Positions 31,331 to 38,996 of a DNA stretch of 47,098 bases are shown here, piece by piece. Origin of the DNA: an uncultured Lachnospiraceae bacterium (GTDB lineage Bacteria; Bacillota; Clostridia; Lachnospirales; Lachnospiraceae). The notes beneath the pieces were generated by a model. The model searched no databases. It was not told where the DNA came from and was given only the letters and a program-made list of their open reading frames with translations. Numbering within the stretch: the stretch's first letter is position 1; each line of letters opens with the position of its first letter. Both the position numbers and the translations under genes were made by a program. The stretch spans positions 18,140 through 65,237 of the forward strand of contig CAJTSB010000018.1 in the NCBI GenBank assembly GCA_910578825.1. Reading direction: 5' to 3'.

Positions 31331-33418
31331 ATGTTAAAAGAGGGAATCTATATTGCAGATAGATATGAGATTGTTGGAAAAGTCGGTACCGGCGGCATGG
31401 CGGACGTCTATAAGGCAAAAGACCATACCCTGGGACGCTTTGTGGGAATCAAAGTCCTCAAGCAGGAGTTTTCCGAAGATGTGAATTTTGTCACCAAATT
31501 CCGTACGGAAGCACAGTCGGCGGCAGGGCTGGAACATCCCAATATTGTAAATATATATGACGTAGGAAGCGAGAACGCCATCCACTATATCGTTATGGAG
31601 TATGTGGAAGGGATTACCTTAAAGACCTATATTGAGAAGAAAGGCCAGCTCTCCTTTAAGGAGTCGGTGAGCATCGCCATTCAGGTCGGAAGGGGTATCG
31701 AAGCCGCGCACAACAAGCATATCATCCATCGCGACATCAAGCCGCAGAATATTATTATCTCCACAGAGGGCAAGGTGAAGGTGACTGATTTTGGAATTGC
31801 ACGGGCGGCAAGCAGCAATACCATCAATTCTGATGTGATGGGTTCTGTGCATTATGCCTCTCCGGAGCAGGCGCGCAATGGATTTGTAGACGGAAAAAGC
31901 GATATTTATTCTCTTGGAATTGTCATGTACGAAATGGTGACAGGACGCGTACCGTTTGACGGAGAGTCTACGGTGGCAATTGCAATCCAGCATCTTCAGG
32001 AGGAGATGATAAAGCCCAGCGCTTACACGACGGATTTACCTATCAGCCTGGAGAAGATAATTTTAAAATGTACACAGAAAAGCCCGGACAGGCGATACGA
32101 TACGATTGAGGATTTGCTGATTGATCTGAAAAAGGCATTAATCAGCCCGAATGAAGATTTCGTGGTGATGATTCCCATCGGACAGCAGGATAAGACCAGG
32201 GTCATGAAACAGGATGAGGTGGAATCTATCAAGGAGCAGACGCGGAATATGTATTATGAGGAGGCCGCGGAGGAGCCGGAAGAAGAGGACGAGGAAGAAG
32301 ACGAGGATGACGATGACAGCGGCTTTTTGAATCCTAAGATGGAAAAAGCAGTGACGATCATGGGAATTGTGGCGGCAGTTATCATCGTTGCGATTGTTAT
32401 CTATATTGTGGGCAGTTTCTTTGGATTGTTCCGTTTTGGAGGGAACCAGCCGAAGGATGACGTGCAGCAGGAAGAAGTAGAGGATCAGGACGACGAGGAA
32501 GAGGACGATGCATCCAAAGACAAGGTCGAAATGATTGATTTGAAAGGTAAGACGTTTGATGAGGCACAGCAGGCATTGTATGAAATCGGTCTCGGCATTG
32601 AAAAGGGAGGAGAGGAATCTTCCGATACCTATGCGCAGGGACAGATCGTTGGACAGAGCGTAGAGGCAGGAGCACAGGTAGAGAAAAATACGACAATTCG
32701 TGTTACCATCAGCAGCGGCGCCGGGGAATTTGACGTACCGAATGTTGTGGGTCTGGACAAAGACTCTGCGGAGGCAAAGCTGGAAGAGTATGGATTGACG
32801 CCCAATTCTAATTTTGAGTACAGTGAATCTGTGGCGAGCGGACTTGTCATATCCCAGTCGCCGGAGGGAGGCGGCAAAGCCAAGAAGGGAGATACGGTCA
32901 GCCTTGTGATTAGCCGGGGCGTGGAGCCGATTACGATGCCGAATGTCTTAAATAAACCGGAAGCTGAGGCGAGAGCCGCATTGAGTGCTTTGGGACTGAA
33001 TGTCACTACGACCTCGGATTACAGCAATGACGTTCCGGAGGGAAGCGTTATCAGTCAGAGCATTGTGGAAGGAAAATCTGTGGAAAAGGGTGCGACGATT
33101 ACGCTGGTCATCAGTCTTGGCAAGAAGAGCACATTCTATTCACTGAACAATTACAGCATCAATAAGCTGCCGTCTATCCCCAAAGACGCGACCAGCGTCA
33201 AAGCGAAAATTGTGCTTCATAAGAGTGAGGGAGAGGATGTGATCAATACCTGGACGACAACGTCTTTCCCGTTCACGATTGACCAGGGCGGCATTGAAAA
33301 CTGCTCGCAGGGCTATATCATTATCGAATGGGAGTGGACGTATCTGGATGAAGAGGGCGTGGAGATTGTGATGACGGACGTCTCTGAAATAGATGATATT
33401 CCATTTACCGCGAATTAA
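31331..33418 (+). CDS. prkC: PASTA-domain Ser/Thr protein kinase (PrkC/PknB)
   Basis: A 695-residue membrane kinase that senses muropeptides or lipid II and controls wall synthesis and growth. The kinase domain has GTGGMADVYKA (near residue 16), HRDIKPQN (near 133), DFGIARA (near 152) and GSVHYASPEQ. One helix crosses the membrane at about 340-366. It is flanked by two very acidic runs, one inside (about 310-330, mostly Glu/Asp) and one outside (about 376-396). Three PASTA repeats follow (about 399-465, 466-532 and 533-598), then a 95-residue C-terminal beta-rich extension without a clear family match. ATG 31331 follows GGAGG; the TTG at 31319 is upstream of that site. Confidence 0.95.
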   Translation: MLKEGIYIADRYEIVGKVGTGGMADVYKAKDHTLGRFVGIKVLKQEFSEDVNFVTKFRTEAQSAAGLEHPNIVNIYDVGSENAIHYIVMEYVEGITLKTYIEKKGQLSFKESVSIAIQVGRGIEAAHNKHIIHRDIKPQNIIISTEGKVKVTDFGIARAASSNTINSDVMGSVHYASPEQARNGFVDGKSDIYSLGIVMYEMVTGRVPFDGESTVAIAIQHLQEEMIKPSAYTTDLPISLEKIILKCTQKSPDRRYDTIEDLLIDLKKALISPNEDFVVMIPIGQQDKTRVMKQDEVESIKEQTRNMYYEEAAEEPEEEDEEEDEDDDDSGFLNPKMEKAVTIMGIVAAVIIVAIVIYIVGSFFGLFRFGGNQPKDDVQQEEVEDQDDEEEDDASKDKVEMIDLKGKTFDEAQQALYEIGLGIEKGGEESSDTYAQGQIVGQSVEAGAQVEKNTTIRVTISSGAGEFDVPNVVGLDKDSAEAKLEEYGLTPNSNFEYSESVASGLVISQSPEGGGKAKKGDTVSLVISRGVEPITMPNVLNKPEAEARAALSALGLNVTTTSDYSNDVPEGSVISQSIVEGKSVEKGATITLVISLGKKSTFYSLNNYSINKLPSIPKDATSVKAKIVLHKSEGEDVINTWTTTSFPFTIDQGGIENCSQGYIIIEWEWTYLDEEGVEIVMTDVSEIDDIPFTAN

Positions 33419-33426
33419 GGAAGTAA

Positions 33427-34311
33427 ATGCGTATGCAGGGTAAGATTATAAAAGGGATTGCCGGTTTCTACTATGTACATGTAGCGGGAACCGGAATCTT
33501 TGAGTGTAAGGCAAAGGGAATTTTTCGCAAGGAAAAAATAAAACCTCTCGTAGGAGATAACGTCGAGATGGAGTTGTTGGATGCGCAGGAAAAGACCGGA
33601 AATATCATACGCATCCTTCCGAGGAGGAATGAACTCATCCGCCCGTCGGTGGCAAATATAGACCAGGCGCTTGTGATTTTCGCGGCGGAAAAACCGAAAC
33701 CGAATTTTAATCTGCTGGATCGTTTTTTGATTATGATGGAACAGAGGCAGATTGAGACGATTATCTGTTTTAACAAACGAGATCTTGTAAATTCCCAGGA
33801 ACTGGATAGTTTGCGTGCAATTTATGAGCCATGCGGATATCAGGTTCTGACTGTCAGCGCCAAAAAACAGCAGGGATTAGAGGAAGTCCGTGAAGTTTTA
33901 CAAAACAGAACGACTACGGTGGCAGGACCTTCCGGCGTAGGGAAATCTTCGATTATCAATCTGCTCTCACCTGAGGCAGATATGGAGACCGGGACCTTGA
34001 GTGAAAAAATTGACCGGGGAAAGCATACCACGCGTCATTCCCAGCTTTTATATATTGATGAAGAGACATATATCATGGATACGCCGGGTTTCAGTTCCTT
34101 ATATCTTACCGATATAGGACAGGAAAATCTGAAAGATTATTTCCGGGAATTTGAGAAATATGAGCCGTTTTGCCGGTTTCAGGGATGCAGTCATATTCAT
34201 GAGCCGGATTGCGGGGTTAAGGCGGCTCTGGCAGAGGGCAGTATCAGCCCGGTGAGATACGAGAACTACGTAATGTTATACGAGGAAAGAAAAAACATAA
34301 AAAAATATTGA
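33427..34311 (+). CDS. rsgA: Ribosome small-subunit-dependent GTPase A
   Basis: RsgA helps mature the 30S subunit. The 294-residue protein has an N-terminal OB fold, then a circularly permuted GTPase with G4 (FNKRD) before G1 (GPSGVGKSS, near residue 163) and G3 (DTPGF), then a zinc site (CRFQGCSHIHEPDC). AAGGAAG precedes ATG 33427; ATG 33433 is a possible alternative. The TGA stop lies within the first unit of a 29-bp tandem repeat. Confidence 0.95.
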   Translation: MRMQGKIIKGIAGFYYVHVAGTGIFECKAKGIFRKEKIKPLVGDNVEMELLDAQEKTGNIIRILPRRNELIRPSVANIDQALVIFAAEKPKPNFNLLDRFLIMMEQRQIETIICFNKRDLVNSQELDSLRAIYEPCGYQVLTVSAKKQQGLEEVREVLQNRTTTVAGPSGVGKSSIINLLSPEADMETGTLSEKIDRGKHTTRHSQLLYIDEETYIMDTPGFSSLYLTDIGQENLKDYFREFEKYEPFCRFQGCSHIHEPDCGVKAALAEGSISPVRYENYVMLYEERKNIKKY

Positions 34312-34367
34312 GAGTCGGAAGGCAAATGCAATACCTTAGAGAGTCGGAATGCAAATGCGATACCTTA
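34310..34367 (+). repeat. 29-bp tandem duplication between rsgA and rpe
   Basis: Two adjacent 29-base units (34310-34338 and 34339-34367) differ at two positions. Each begins GAGAGTCGGAA and ends ATACCTTA. The first unit overlaps the rsgA stop codon and the second ends next to the rpe ribosome binding site. The duplication moves rpe about one unit further from rsgA. Confidence 0.85.
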
Positions 34368-34382
34368 GAAAGGAGGAGGAAA

Positions 34383-35033
34383 ATGAATTGTTTATCACCG
34401 TCTATTCTGGCAGCAGATATTTCCCGCCTGGGAGAGCAAATTAAAACGATCGACGAGGTCGGTGCGCAGTATGTACATATTGATATTATGGACGGGCATT
34501 TTGTACCCACGCTTTCATTTGGAACGCCGGTTATTCAATCAATCCGCAGTCTTACAGAGCGGATTTTCGACGTGCATCTGATGGTGCATGAACCTATCCA
34601 TCTGATTGACGAGATGGTGGAATGCGGGGCGGATATCATTACGGTTCACGCAGAAGCGTGTACGCATCTTGACCGCACGATTGATAAAATTAAAGAGAGC
34701 GGCGTACTGGCGTCTGTGGCGCTCAATCCGGCCACGGATTTAAGCTGCCTTGAGTATATTCTGCCCAAACTCGATATGGTGCTTTTGATGACGGTAAATC
34801 CCGGTTACGGCGGACAGAAATATATACCGTATCTGACAGAGAAAATAAAGGATTTACGCAAAATCATTGAGAAACGAAATTTAAAGACCGATATTGAAGT
34901 GGATGGCGGTGTTACGCTGCAAAACGTACGGGGAATTCTTGGCGCGGGCGCCAATATTATTGTGGCTGGTTCCGCAGTATTCCATGGGGATTTGAGAGCC
35001 AATGTGGAAGAATTTCTTGAAATTATGAAATAA
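34383..35033 (+). CDS. rpe: Ribulose-phosphate 3-epimerase
   Basis: Interconverts ribulose 5-phosphate and xylulose 5-phosphate in the pentose phosphate pathway. The 216-residue TIM barrel shows LSPSILAAD, HIDIMDGHFVPTLSFG with metal and catalytic Asp, HLMVHEP, VNPGYGGQKYI and the phosphate-binding end EVDGGVT, then VAGSAVF. ATG 34383 follows AAAGGAGGAGG. The same frame stays open upstream through the tandem repeat, but no ribosome binding site supports a longer protein. Confidence 0.95.
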   Translation: MNCLSPSILAADISRLGEQIKTIDEVGAQYVHIDIMDGHFVPTLSFGTPVIQSIRSLTERIFDVHLMVHEPIHLIDEMVECGADIITVHAEACTHLDRTIDKIKESGVLASVALNPATDLSCLEYILPKLDMVLLMTVNPGYGGQKYIPYLTEKIKDLRKIIEKRNLKTDIEVDGGVTLQNVRGILGAGANIIVAGSAVFHGDLRANVEEFLEIMK

Positions 35034-35044
35034 GAGGGAAAAAG

Positions 35045-35701
35045 ATGCAGGCATTGATTATCAGCGGTGGAAATCTTGACATGGAATTTGCAGATTCCTA
35101 TATAAAAGATTATGAATTTGCGTGTACCATTGCAGCCGACAGAGGGATGAAGTTCTTCTATGAGCGAAAGATGACGCCGGATTATATTGTAGGAGATTTT
35201 GACTCGGTGGAGCCGGAAATCCTGCATTATTTCCAGAATGTGGATGAGAACAGTCGGCCTGTAATCTTACAGTTTGAGCCGGAGAAGGATGAGACGGATA
35301 CGGAGCTTGCCGTTCGTGTTGCGGTGCAGCAGGGGTGTGACAGGCTCCATCTTCTGGGTGCAACCGGAACACGGCTTGACCATCTGCTGGGAAATCTGCA
35401 CATTTTGGGAGCAGCGATGCGTCAGGGCGTGGAATGCCGGATGGTTGATAAAAATAACCGTATCCGTATGATTAACCGGGGGATGAAATTAAGGCGTGAG
35501 GAACAATATGGAACGTATGTTTCATTACTCCCGTTTACGCCGCAGGTAGTGGGGCTGACTCTGAAAGGATTTCAGTACCCGCTGAATAACGCCGTGCTGG
35601 AATGTTATCATTCGCTTGGCGTCAGCAATGAAATTGTTGAGGAGGAAGCGGAGATTTTGTTCCGAGAGGGCGTGCTTCTTGTTGTGGAAGCAAAAGACTG
35701 A
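35045..35701 (+). CDS. thiN: Thiamine diphosphokinase
   Basis: Converts thiamine to thiamine diphosphate using ATP. The 218-residue protein has the family motifs GDFDSVEP, EKDETDTELAV and GATGTRLDHLLGNL, and a C-terminal substrate-binding beta domain. It follows rpe by 11 bases, the usual place in Firmicutes. No TPP riboswitch is present before it. Confidence 0.93.
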   Translation: MQALIISGGNLDMEFADSYIKDYEFACTIAADRGMKFFYERKMTPDYIVGDFDSVEPEILHYFQNVDENSRPVILQFEPEKDETDTELAVRVAVQQGCDRLHLLGATGTRLDHLLGNLHILGAAMRQGVECRMVDKNNRIRMINRGMKLRREEQYGTYVSLLPFTPQVVGLTLKGFQYPLNNAVLECYHSLGVSNEIVEEEAEILFREGVLLVVEAKD

Positions 35702-35729
35702 TTTATATGAATAGTTTGAGGTGTTATTT

Positions 35730-36308
35730 ATGGAGAGAATGCAGACATTTATAAAAGCAGTTTATGCAGGATTTATGATTGGAATAGGTGGGATTGTCTT
35801 TTTATCCATTGAGAATAAAATCATAGCGTCCCTGTTCTTTTGTTTTGGACTGACAACGATTGTGATACAGAATCTGAATCTGTATACCGGCAGGATTGGT
35901 TTCGTGAAAACGTGGAAAGAGATGCCGGATATGTTTATTATTATCCTGGGAAATTTTGCAGGAACATACGTCGCGTCAACATTGGCGCGGGCGGCGCATC
36001 TTAATATCAACAGTCTGGCAATGGTTGAGAAAAAGCTGGATAACAGTCTGTTACATATATTTTTATTGTCAATATTTTGCGGCGTCATGATGTATCTGGC
36101 GATTGACGGATACGCCAAAACAAAAAATATTGTGCTTATCATCGCACCGGTGATGATATTTATTTTGTCTGGATTTGAACATTCAATTGCAAATATGTTT
36201 TATTTTAATCTGGCAGGCGCCTACAGCCTGAAATCATTGCTTTATATTCTGGCGATGCTTGCCGGTAATGGGATCGGAGCAAAAATTTTTGATTTGAAAC
36301 CGCAATAG
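35730..36308 (+). CDS. Compact formate/nitrite transporter (FNT) family channel
   Basis: A 192-residue, six-helix membrane protein. The FNT hallmarks are NLYTGRIG in the broken second helix and SGFEHSIANMFYF in the fifth, with the conserved His and Asn. FNT members are normally about 250-280 residues; here the loops and N-terminus are short, though all six helices can be counted. FNT channels carry formate, nitrite or hydrosulfide; the substrate cannot be read here. ATG 35730 follows GAGGTG. It is 28 bases after thiN and may be the last gene of the prpC-thiN unit. Confidence 0.75.
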   Translation: MERMQTFIKAVYAGFMIGIGGIVFLSIENKIIASLFFCFGLTTIVIQNLNLYTGRIGFVKTWKEMPDMFIIILGNFAGTYVASTLARAAHLNINSLAMVEKKLDNSLLHIFLLSIFCGVMMYLAIDGYAKTKNIVLIIAPVMIFILSGFEHSIANMFYFNLAGAYSLKSLLYILAMLAGNGIGAKIFDLKPQ

Positions 36309-36343
36309 AGGTTTTAGTGGATCGTATGGAGGAACGGCCATAA

Positions 36344-36362
36344 CCATGTGAATCATTCATGG
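36344..36362 (+). other. Small hairpin before the DUF4430 gene
   Basis: CCATG (36344-36348) pairs with CATGG (36358-36362) in the 90-base gap after the FNT gene. There is no U-tract and no riboswitch consensus. It may be chance. Confidence 0.2.
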
Positions 36363-36398
36363 AATTAATATAAGGCAAAAGAAAAGGAGACTTAAATT

Positions 36399-36845
36399 AT
36401 GAGAAACAAGTTAGGTTTGAAGAGGTTGTCATGGATGTTGTTTGCCGTACTGTTTGCAGCGATGGCGTTAATTACAACCGGATGTAATGGAAAGAACACT
36501 GCGGATTCCGATTCAGCGTCACAGACTAAGGCAGAAGGAAATGTTCTGGGAGAGGGCGAGACGCAGTTTGAACTTAATGTAGTAGATCGGGATGGCAATG
36601 AGACAAACTTTAAAGTTAATACCGATAAGGAGACGGTGGGAGAGGCTTTGCTGGAAAGTGGGCTGATTGCCGGAGAAGACGGTGACTATGGTCTCTATGT
36701 TAAGACGGTCAATGGTGTTACGGTAGATTATGATGAAGACGGTGAATATTGGGCGTTTTATATTAACGACCAGTATGCAACGACAGGTGTAGATGCTACG
36801 CCAGTCAAGGAGGGAGAAGTGTACTCCTTTAAGGTTGAAAAATAA
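36399..36845 (+). CDS. DUF4430 lipoprotein, putative substrate-binding partner of an ECF transporter
   Basis: A 148-residue lipoprotein. A signal peptide ends in the lipobox LITTGC (Cys at about residue 29), followed by an acidic/Ser-rich linker. A DUF4430-like domain covers about residues 54-148 (KETVGEALLESGLI, YGLYVKTVNGV, EYWAFYINDQYATTGVDATPV). The DUF4430 fold is related to a C-terminal domain of eukaryotic cobalamin carriers such as intrinsic factor, and such proteins often neighbour ECF transporters. Its stop shares one base with the S-component start, so the two probably work together outside and inside the membrane. Cobalamin is a plausible ligand but unproven; no cobalamin riboswitch is seen. 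Confidence 0.85.
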   Translation: MRNKLGLKRLSWMLFAVLFAAMALITTGCNGKNTADSDSASQTKAEGNVLGEGETQFELNVVDRDGNETNFKVNTDKETVGEALLESGLIAGEDGDYGLYVKTVNGVTVDYDEDGEYWAFYINDQYATTGVDATPVKEGEVYSFKVEK

Positions 36846-37369
36846 TGAAGCTTACGATCCGGGAAATTGCTGTATTCGGGATGCTTGGGGCAGTCATGTA
36901 TGTTTCTAAGATGATTATGGAATTGATACCGAATGTACATTTGCTTGCCACGTTTATTGTTGCCTTTACCGTTGTATACCGGCAGAAGGCGTTATATCCC
37001 ATATATGTCTATGTGTTTTTAAACGGCTTGTTCAGTGGTTTTGCGGCGTGGTGGATTCCGTATCTGTATGTATGGACGGTTTTATGGGCATTTGTGATGG
37101 TTCTTCCGAAGAAAATGCCCCGCAAAGCAGAACCTTTTGTATATATGGCGGTGTGCGCCGTCCACGGTTTTTTGTTTGGAACGCTGTATGCCCCGGCGCA
37201 GGCAATTATTTTCGGACTCAGTTTTCAGGGAATGATTGCGTGGATACTTGCCGGGCTGCCGTGGGATTTTATGCATGGCGTGAGTAATTTTTTCTGCGGT
37301 GCGTTGATTCTGCCGTTGGTATCTGCATTGCGGTTTGCAGAAAAAAATGCATGGAAAAGCGGGGAATAG
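36845..37369 (+). CDS. ECF transporter S component
   Basis: A 174-residue membrane protein with about six helices. The N-terminus (LTIREIAVFGMLGAVMYVSK) carries the small-residue pattern used by S components to dock on EcfT. Late segments such as AGLPWDFMHGVSNF are typical of the family. No EcfA or EcfT gene is nearby, so it probably shares a general energising module. The ligand is likely that of the DUF4430 lipoprotein encoded immediately upstream. Confidence 0.8.
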   Translation: MKLTIREIAVFGMLGAVMYVSKMIMELIPNVHLLATFIVAFTVVYRQKALYPIYVYVFLNGLFSGFAAWWIPYLYVWTVLWAFVMVLPKKMPRKAEPFVYMAVCAVHGFLFGTLYAPAQAIIFGLSFQGMIAWILAGLPWDFMHGVSNFFCGALILPLVSALRFAEKNAWKSGE

Positions 37370-37373
37370 CGAT

Positions 37374-38111
37374 ATGAGGAAAGAGGCGCAAAATCTGGAA
37401 CAGTTTTCGAGAACAGAAATTTTATTGGGAAAAGAGGCGTTGGACAGGCTGTCCCATGCGCGGGTTGCTGTTTTCGGCATCGGCGGCGTTGGCGGATACG
37501 TGTGTGAAGCGCTTGTGCGAAGCGGCGTTGGAGCCTTTGATCTGATTGACAACGATACGGTCAGTCTGTCAAATTTAAATCGCCAGATTATCGCGACCAG
37601 ACGAACCGTCGGGCAGTATAAGACGGATGTGATGCAAGAGCGAATGCTTGACATCAATCCAGAGGTAGACGTAAGGCTGCACCGATGTTTTTTCTTGCCG
37701 GAACATGCACAAGATTTTCCATTTGCAGAGTATGATTACATTGTGGACGCTGTGGACACGGTTACAGCCAAAATTGAGCTTGTCATGCAGGCGCAGGCAA
37801 ACAGAGTTCCCATCATCAGCAGTATGGGAGCCGGGAATAAACTGGACGGCAGCCGTTTTCAGGTTGCCGATCTTTATCAAACGAAGGTCTGTCCTCTGGC
37901 AAAGGTGATGCGGCGCGAGCTGAAGAAACGCGGAGTGCAAAAGCTGAAGGTAGTATATTCGCAGGAGGAGCCGCTGCGGGCGTGTACGGATGGTTCTATT
38001 GGTGGTGAGACCATGCGCAGATCAGTGCCGGGCAGCGTGGCGTTCGTACCGTCTGTGGCAGGTTTACTGATTGCCGGCGAGGTGGTAAAGGATTTGTGCG
38101 GCATGACATAG
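37374..38111 (+). CDS. tcdA: tRNA threonylcarbamoyladenosine dehydratase (TcdA)
   Basis: An E1/MoeB/ThiF-like enzyme that cyclises t6A37 in tRNA using ATP. The 245-residue protein has the nucleotide-binding VFGIGGVGGYVCEAL (near residue 33), DNDTVSLSNLNRQI, VDAVDTVTAKIEL, SSMGAGNKLDGSRF and late VAFVPSVAGLL. ATG 37374 follows GGGGA; an in-frame upstream start at 37335 would overlap the ECF gene more. It is four bases after the S-component stop. Confidence 0.92.
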   Translation: MRKEAQNLEQFSRTEILLGKEALDRLSHARVAVFGIGGVGGYVCEALVRSGVGAFDLIDNDTVSLSNLNRQIIATRRTVGQYKTDVMQERMLDINPEVDVRLHRCFFLPEHAQDFPFAEYDYIVDAVDTVTAKIELVMQAQANRVPIISSMGAGNKLDGSRFQVADLYQTKVCPLAKVMRRELKKRGVQKLKVVYSQEEPLRACTDGSIGGETMRRSVPGSVAFVPSVAGLLIAGEVVKDLCGMT

Positions 38112-38135
38112 GGGTCAGGGGATAAAGGATGAAGT

Positions 38136-38954
38136 ATGGAAGAAATTACGAGAGAACAGTTGCAGAAATTAGAACATCTGAGAAATTATTTTAGGGAGCT
38201 CCACTGCGTGGCGATAGCATTTTCGGGCGGCGTGGACTCCACTTTTTTATTAAAAATTGCAGCGGATGTGCTGGGCAATCGTGCCGTTGCCGTGACGATA
38301 AAATCACGCGTTTTTCCGCAGCGGGAATTTGAGGAGGCGGCAGCGTTTTGCGAAGGGCAGAATATCCGCCTGCTTGTGTGCGAGATAGAGCAATTGGAGA
38401 TTGCAGGATTTGCAGAGAATCCGAAGAACCGCTGTTACCTCTGCAAGAAAGAGATGTTTGAAAAGATGTTGAAGATTATCAGGGAAAAGGGGATGGAACA
38501 TCTGGTGGAAGGTTCCAATACAGACGATAGCGGCGATTACCGTCCGGGACTTCAGGCTGTGGCGGAGCTTGGAATCAAAAGCCCGCTGCGCGACTGTCAT
38601 CTCACAAAAGCGGACATACGGGCATTGTCGAAGCATTTAAGATTGCCGACCTGGGATAAACCGTCGTATGCCTGTCTTGCCTCTCGTTTTGCGTATGGGG
38701 AAACGATTACGCAGGAAAAACTGAACATGGTGGACCGGGCGGAGCAGCTTTTGCTGGAGCTGGGATTTCACCAGATGCGGGTGCGCATTCACGGTACGAT
38801 GGCTCGGATTGAAGTTGAGCCGGAGCAATTTGCAACGCTGATGCAAGACGAGATAAGAAATAAAATTGTAAGTAAACTTACGTCAAATGGCTTTGCTTAC
38901 GTTTCGCTGGATTTGACGGGGTATCGAACAGGCAGCATGAATGAAGTGCTGTGA
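38136..38954 (+). CDS. larE: ATP-dependent sacrificial sulfur transferase LarE-like protein
   Basis: LarE adenylates a pyridine carboxylate and donates its own cysteine sulfur when building the nickel-pincer cofactor of lactate racemase. The 272-residue protein has the PP-loop AFSGGVDSTFLLK (near residue 28), NRCYLCKKEMF, EGSNTDDSGDYRPG and KPSYACLASRFAYGE, in which Cys180 matches the sacrificial cysteine. No larA, larB or larC gene is in the window, so the cofactor role is unconfirmed here. Members of this PP-loop family without Lar partners also exist. Confidence 0.85.
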   Translation: MEEITREQLQKLEHLRNYFRELHCVAIAFSGGVDSTFLLKIAADVLGNRAVAVTIKSRVFPQREFEEAAAFCEGQNIRLLVCEIEQLEIAGFAENPKNRCYLCKKEMFEKMLKIIREKGMEHLVEGSNTDDSGDYRPGLQAVAELGIKSPLRDCHLTKADIRALSKHLRLPTWDKPSYACLASRFAYGETITQEKLNMVDRAEQLLLELGFHQMRVRIHGTMARIEVEPEQFATLMQDEIRNKIVSKLTSNGFAYVSLDLTGYRTGSMNEVL

Positions 38955-38996
38955 CAATTGGCAGCATGAAAACCAGCAAAATCAGGGAGGCAGATA

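Noticed and set aside
34308..34382. N-terminal extension of rpe through the tandem repeat
   Set aside because: The frame is open but the Cys/Arg-rich translation is unlike any epimerase N-terminus, and a strong ribosome binding site precedes ATG 34383.
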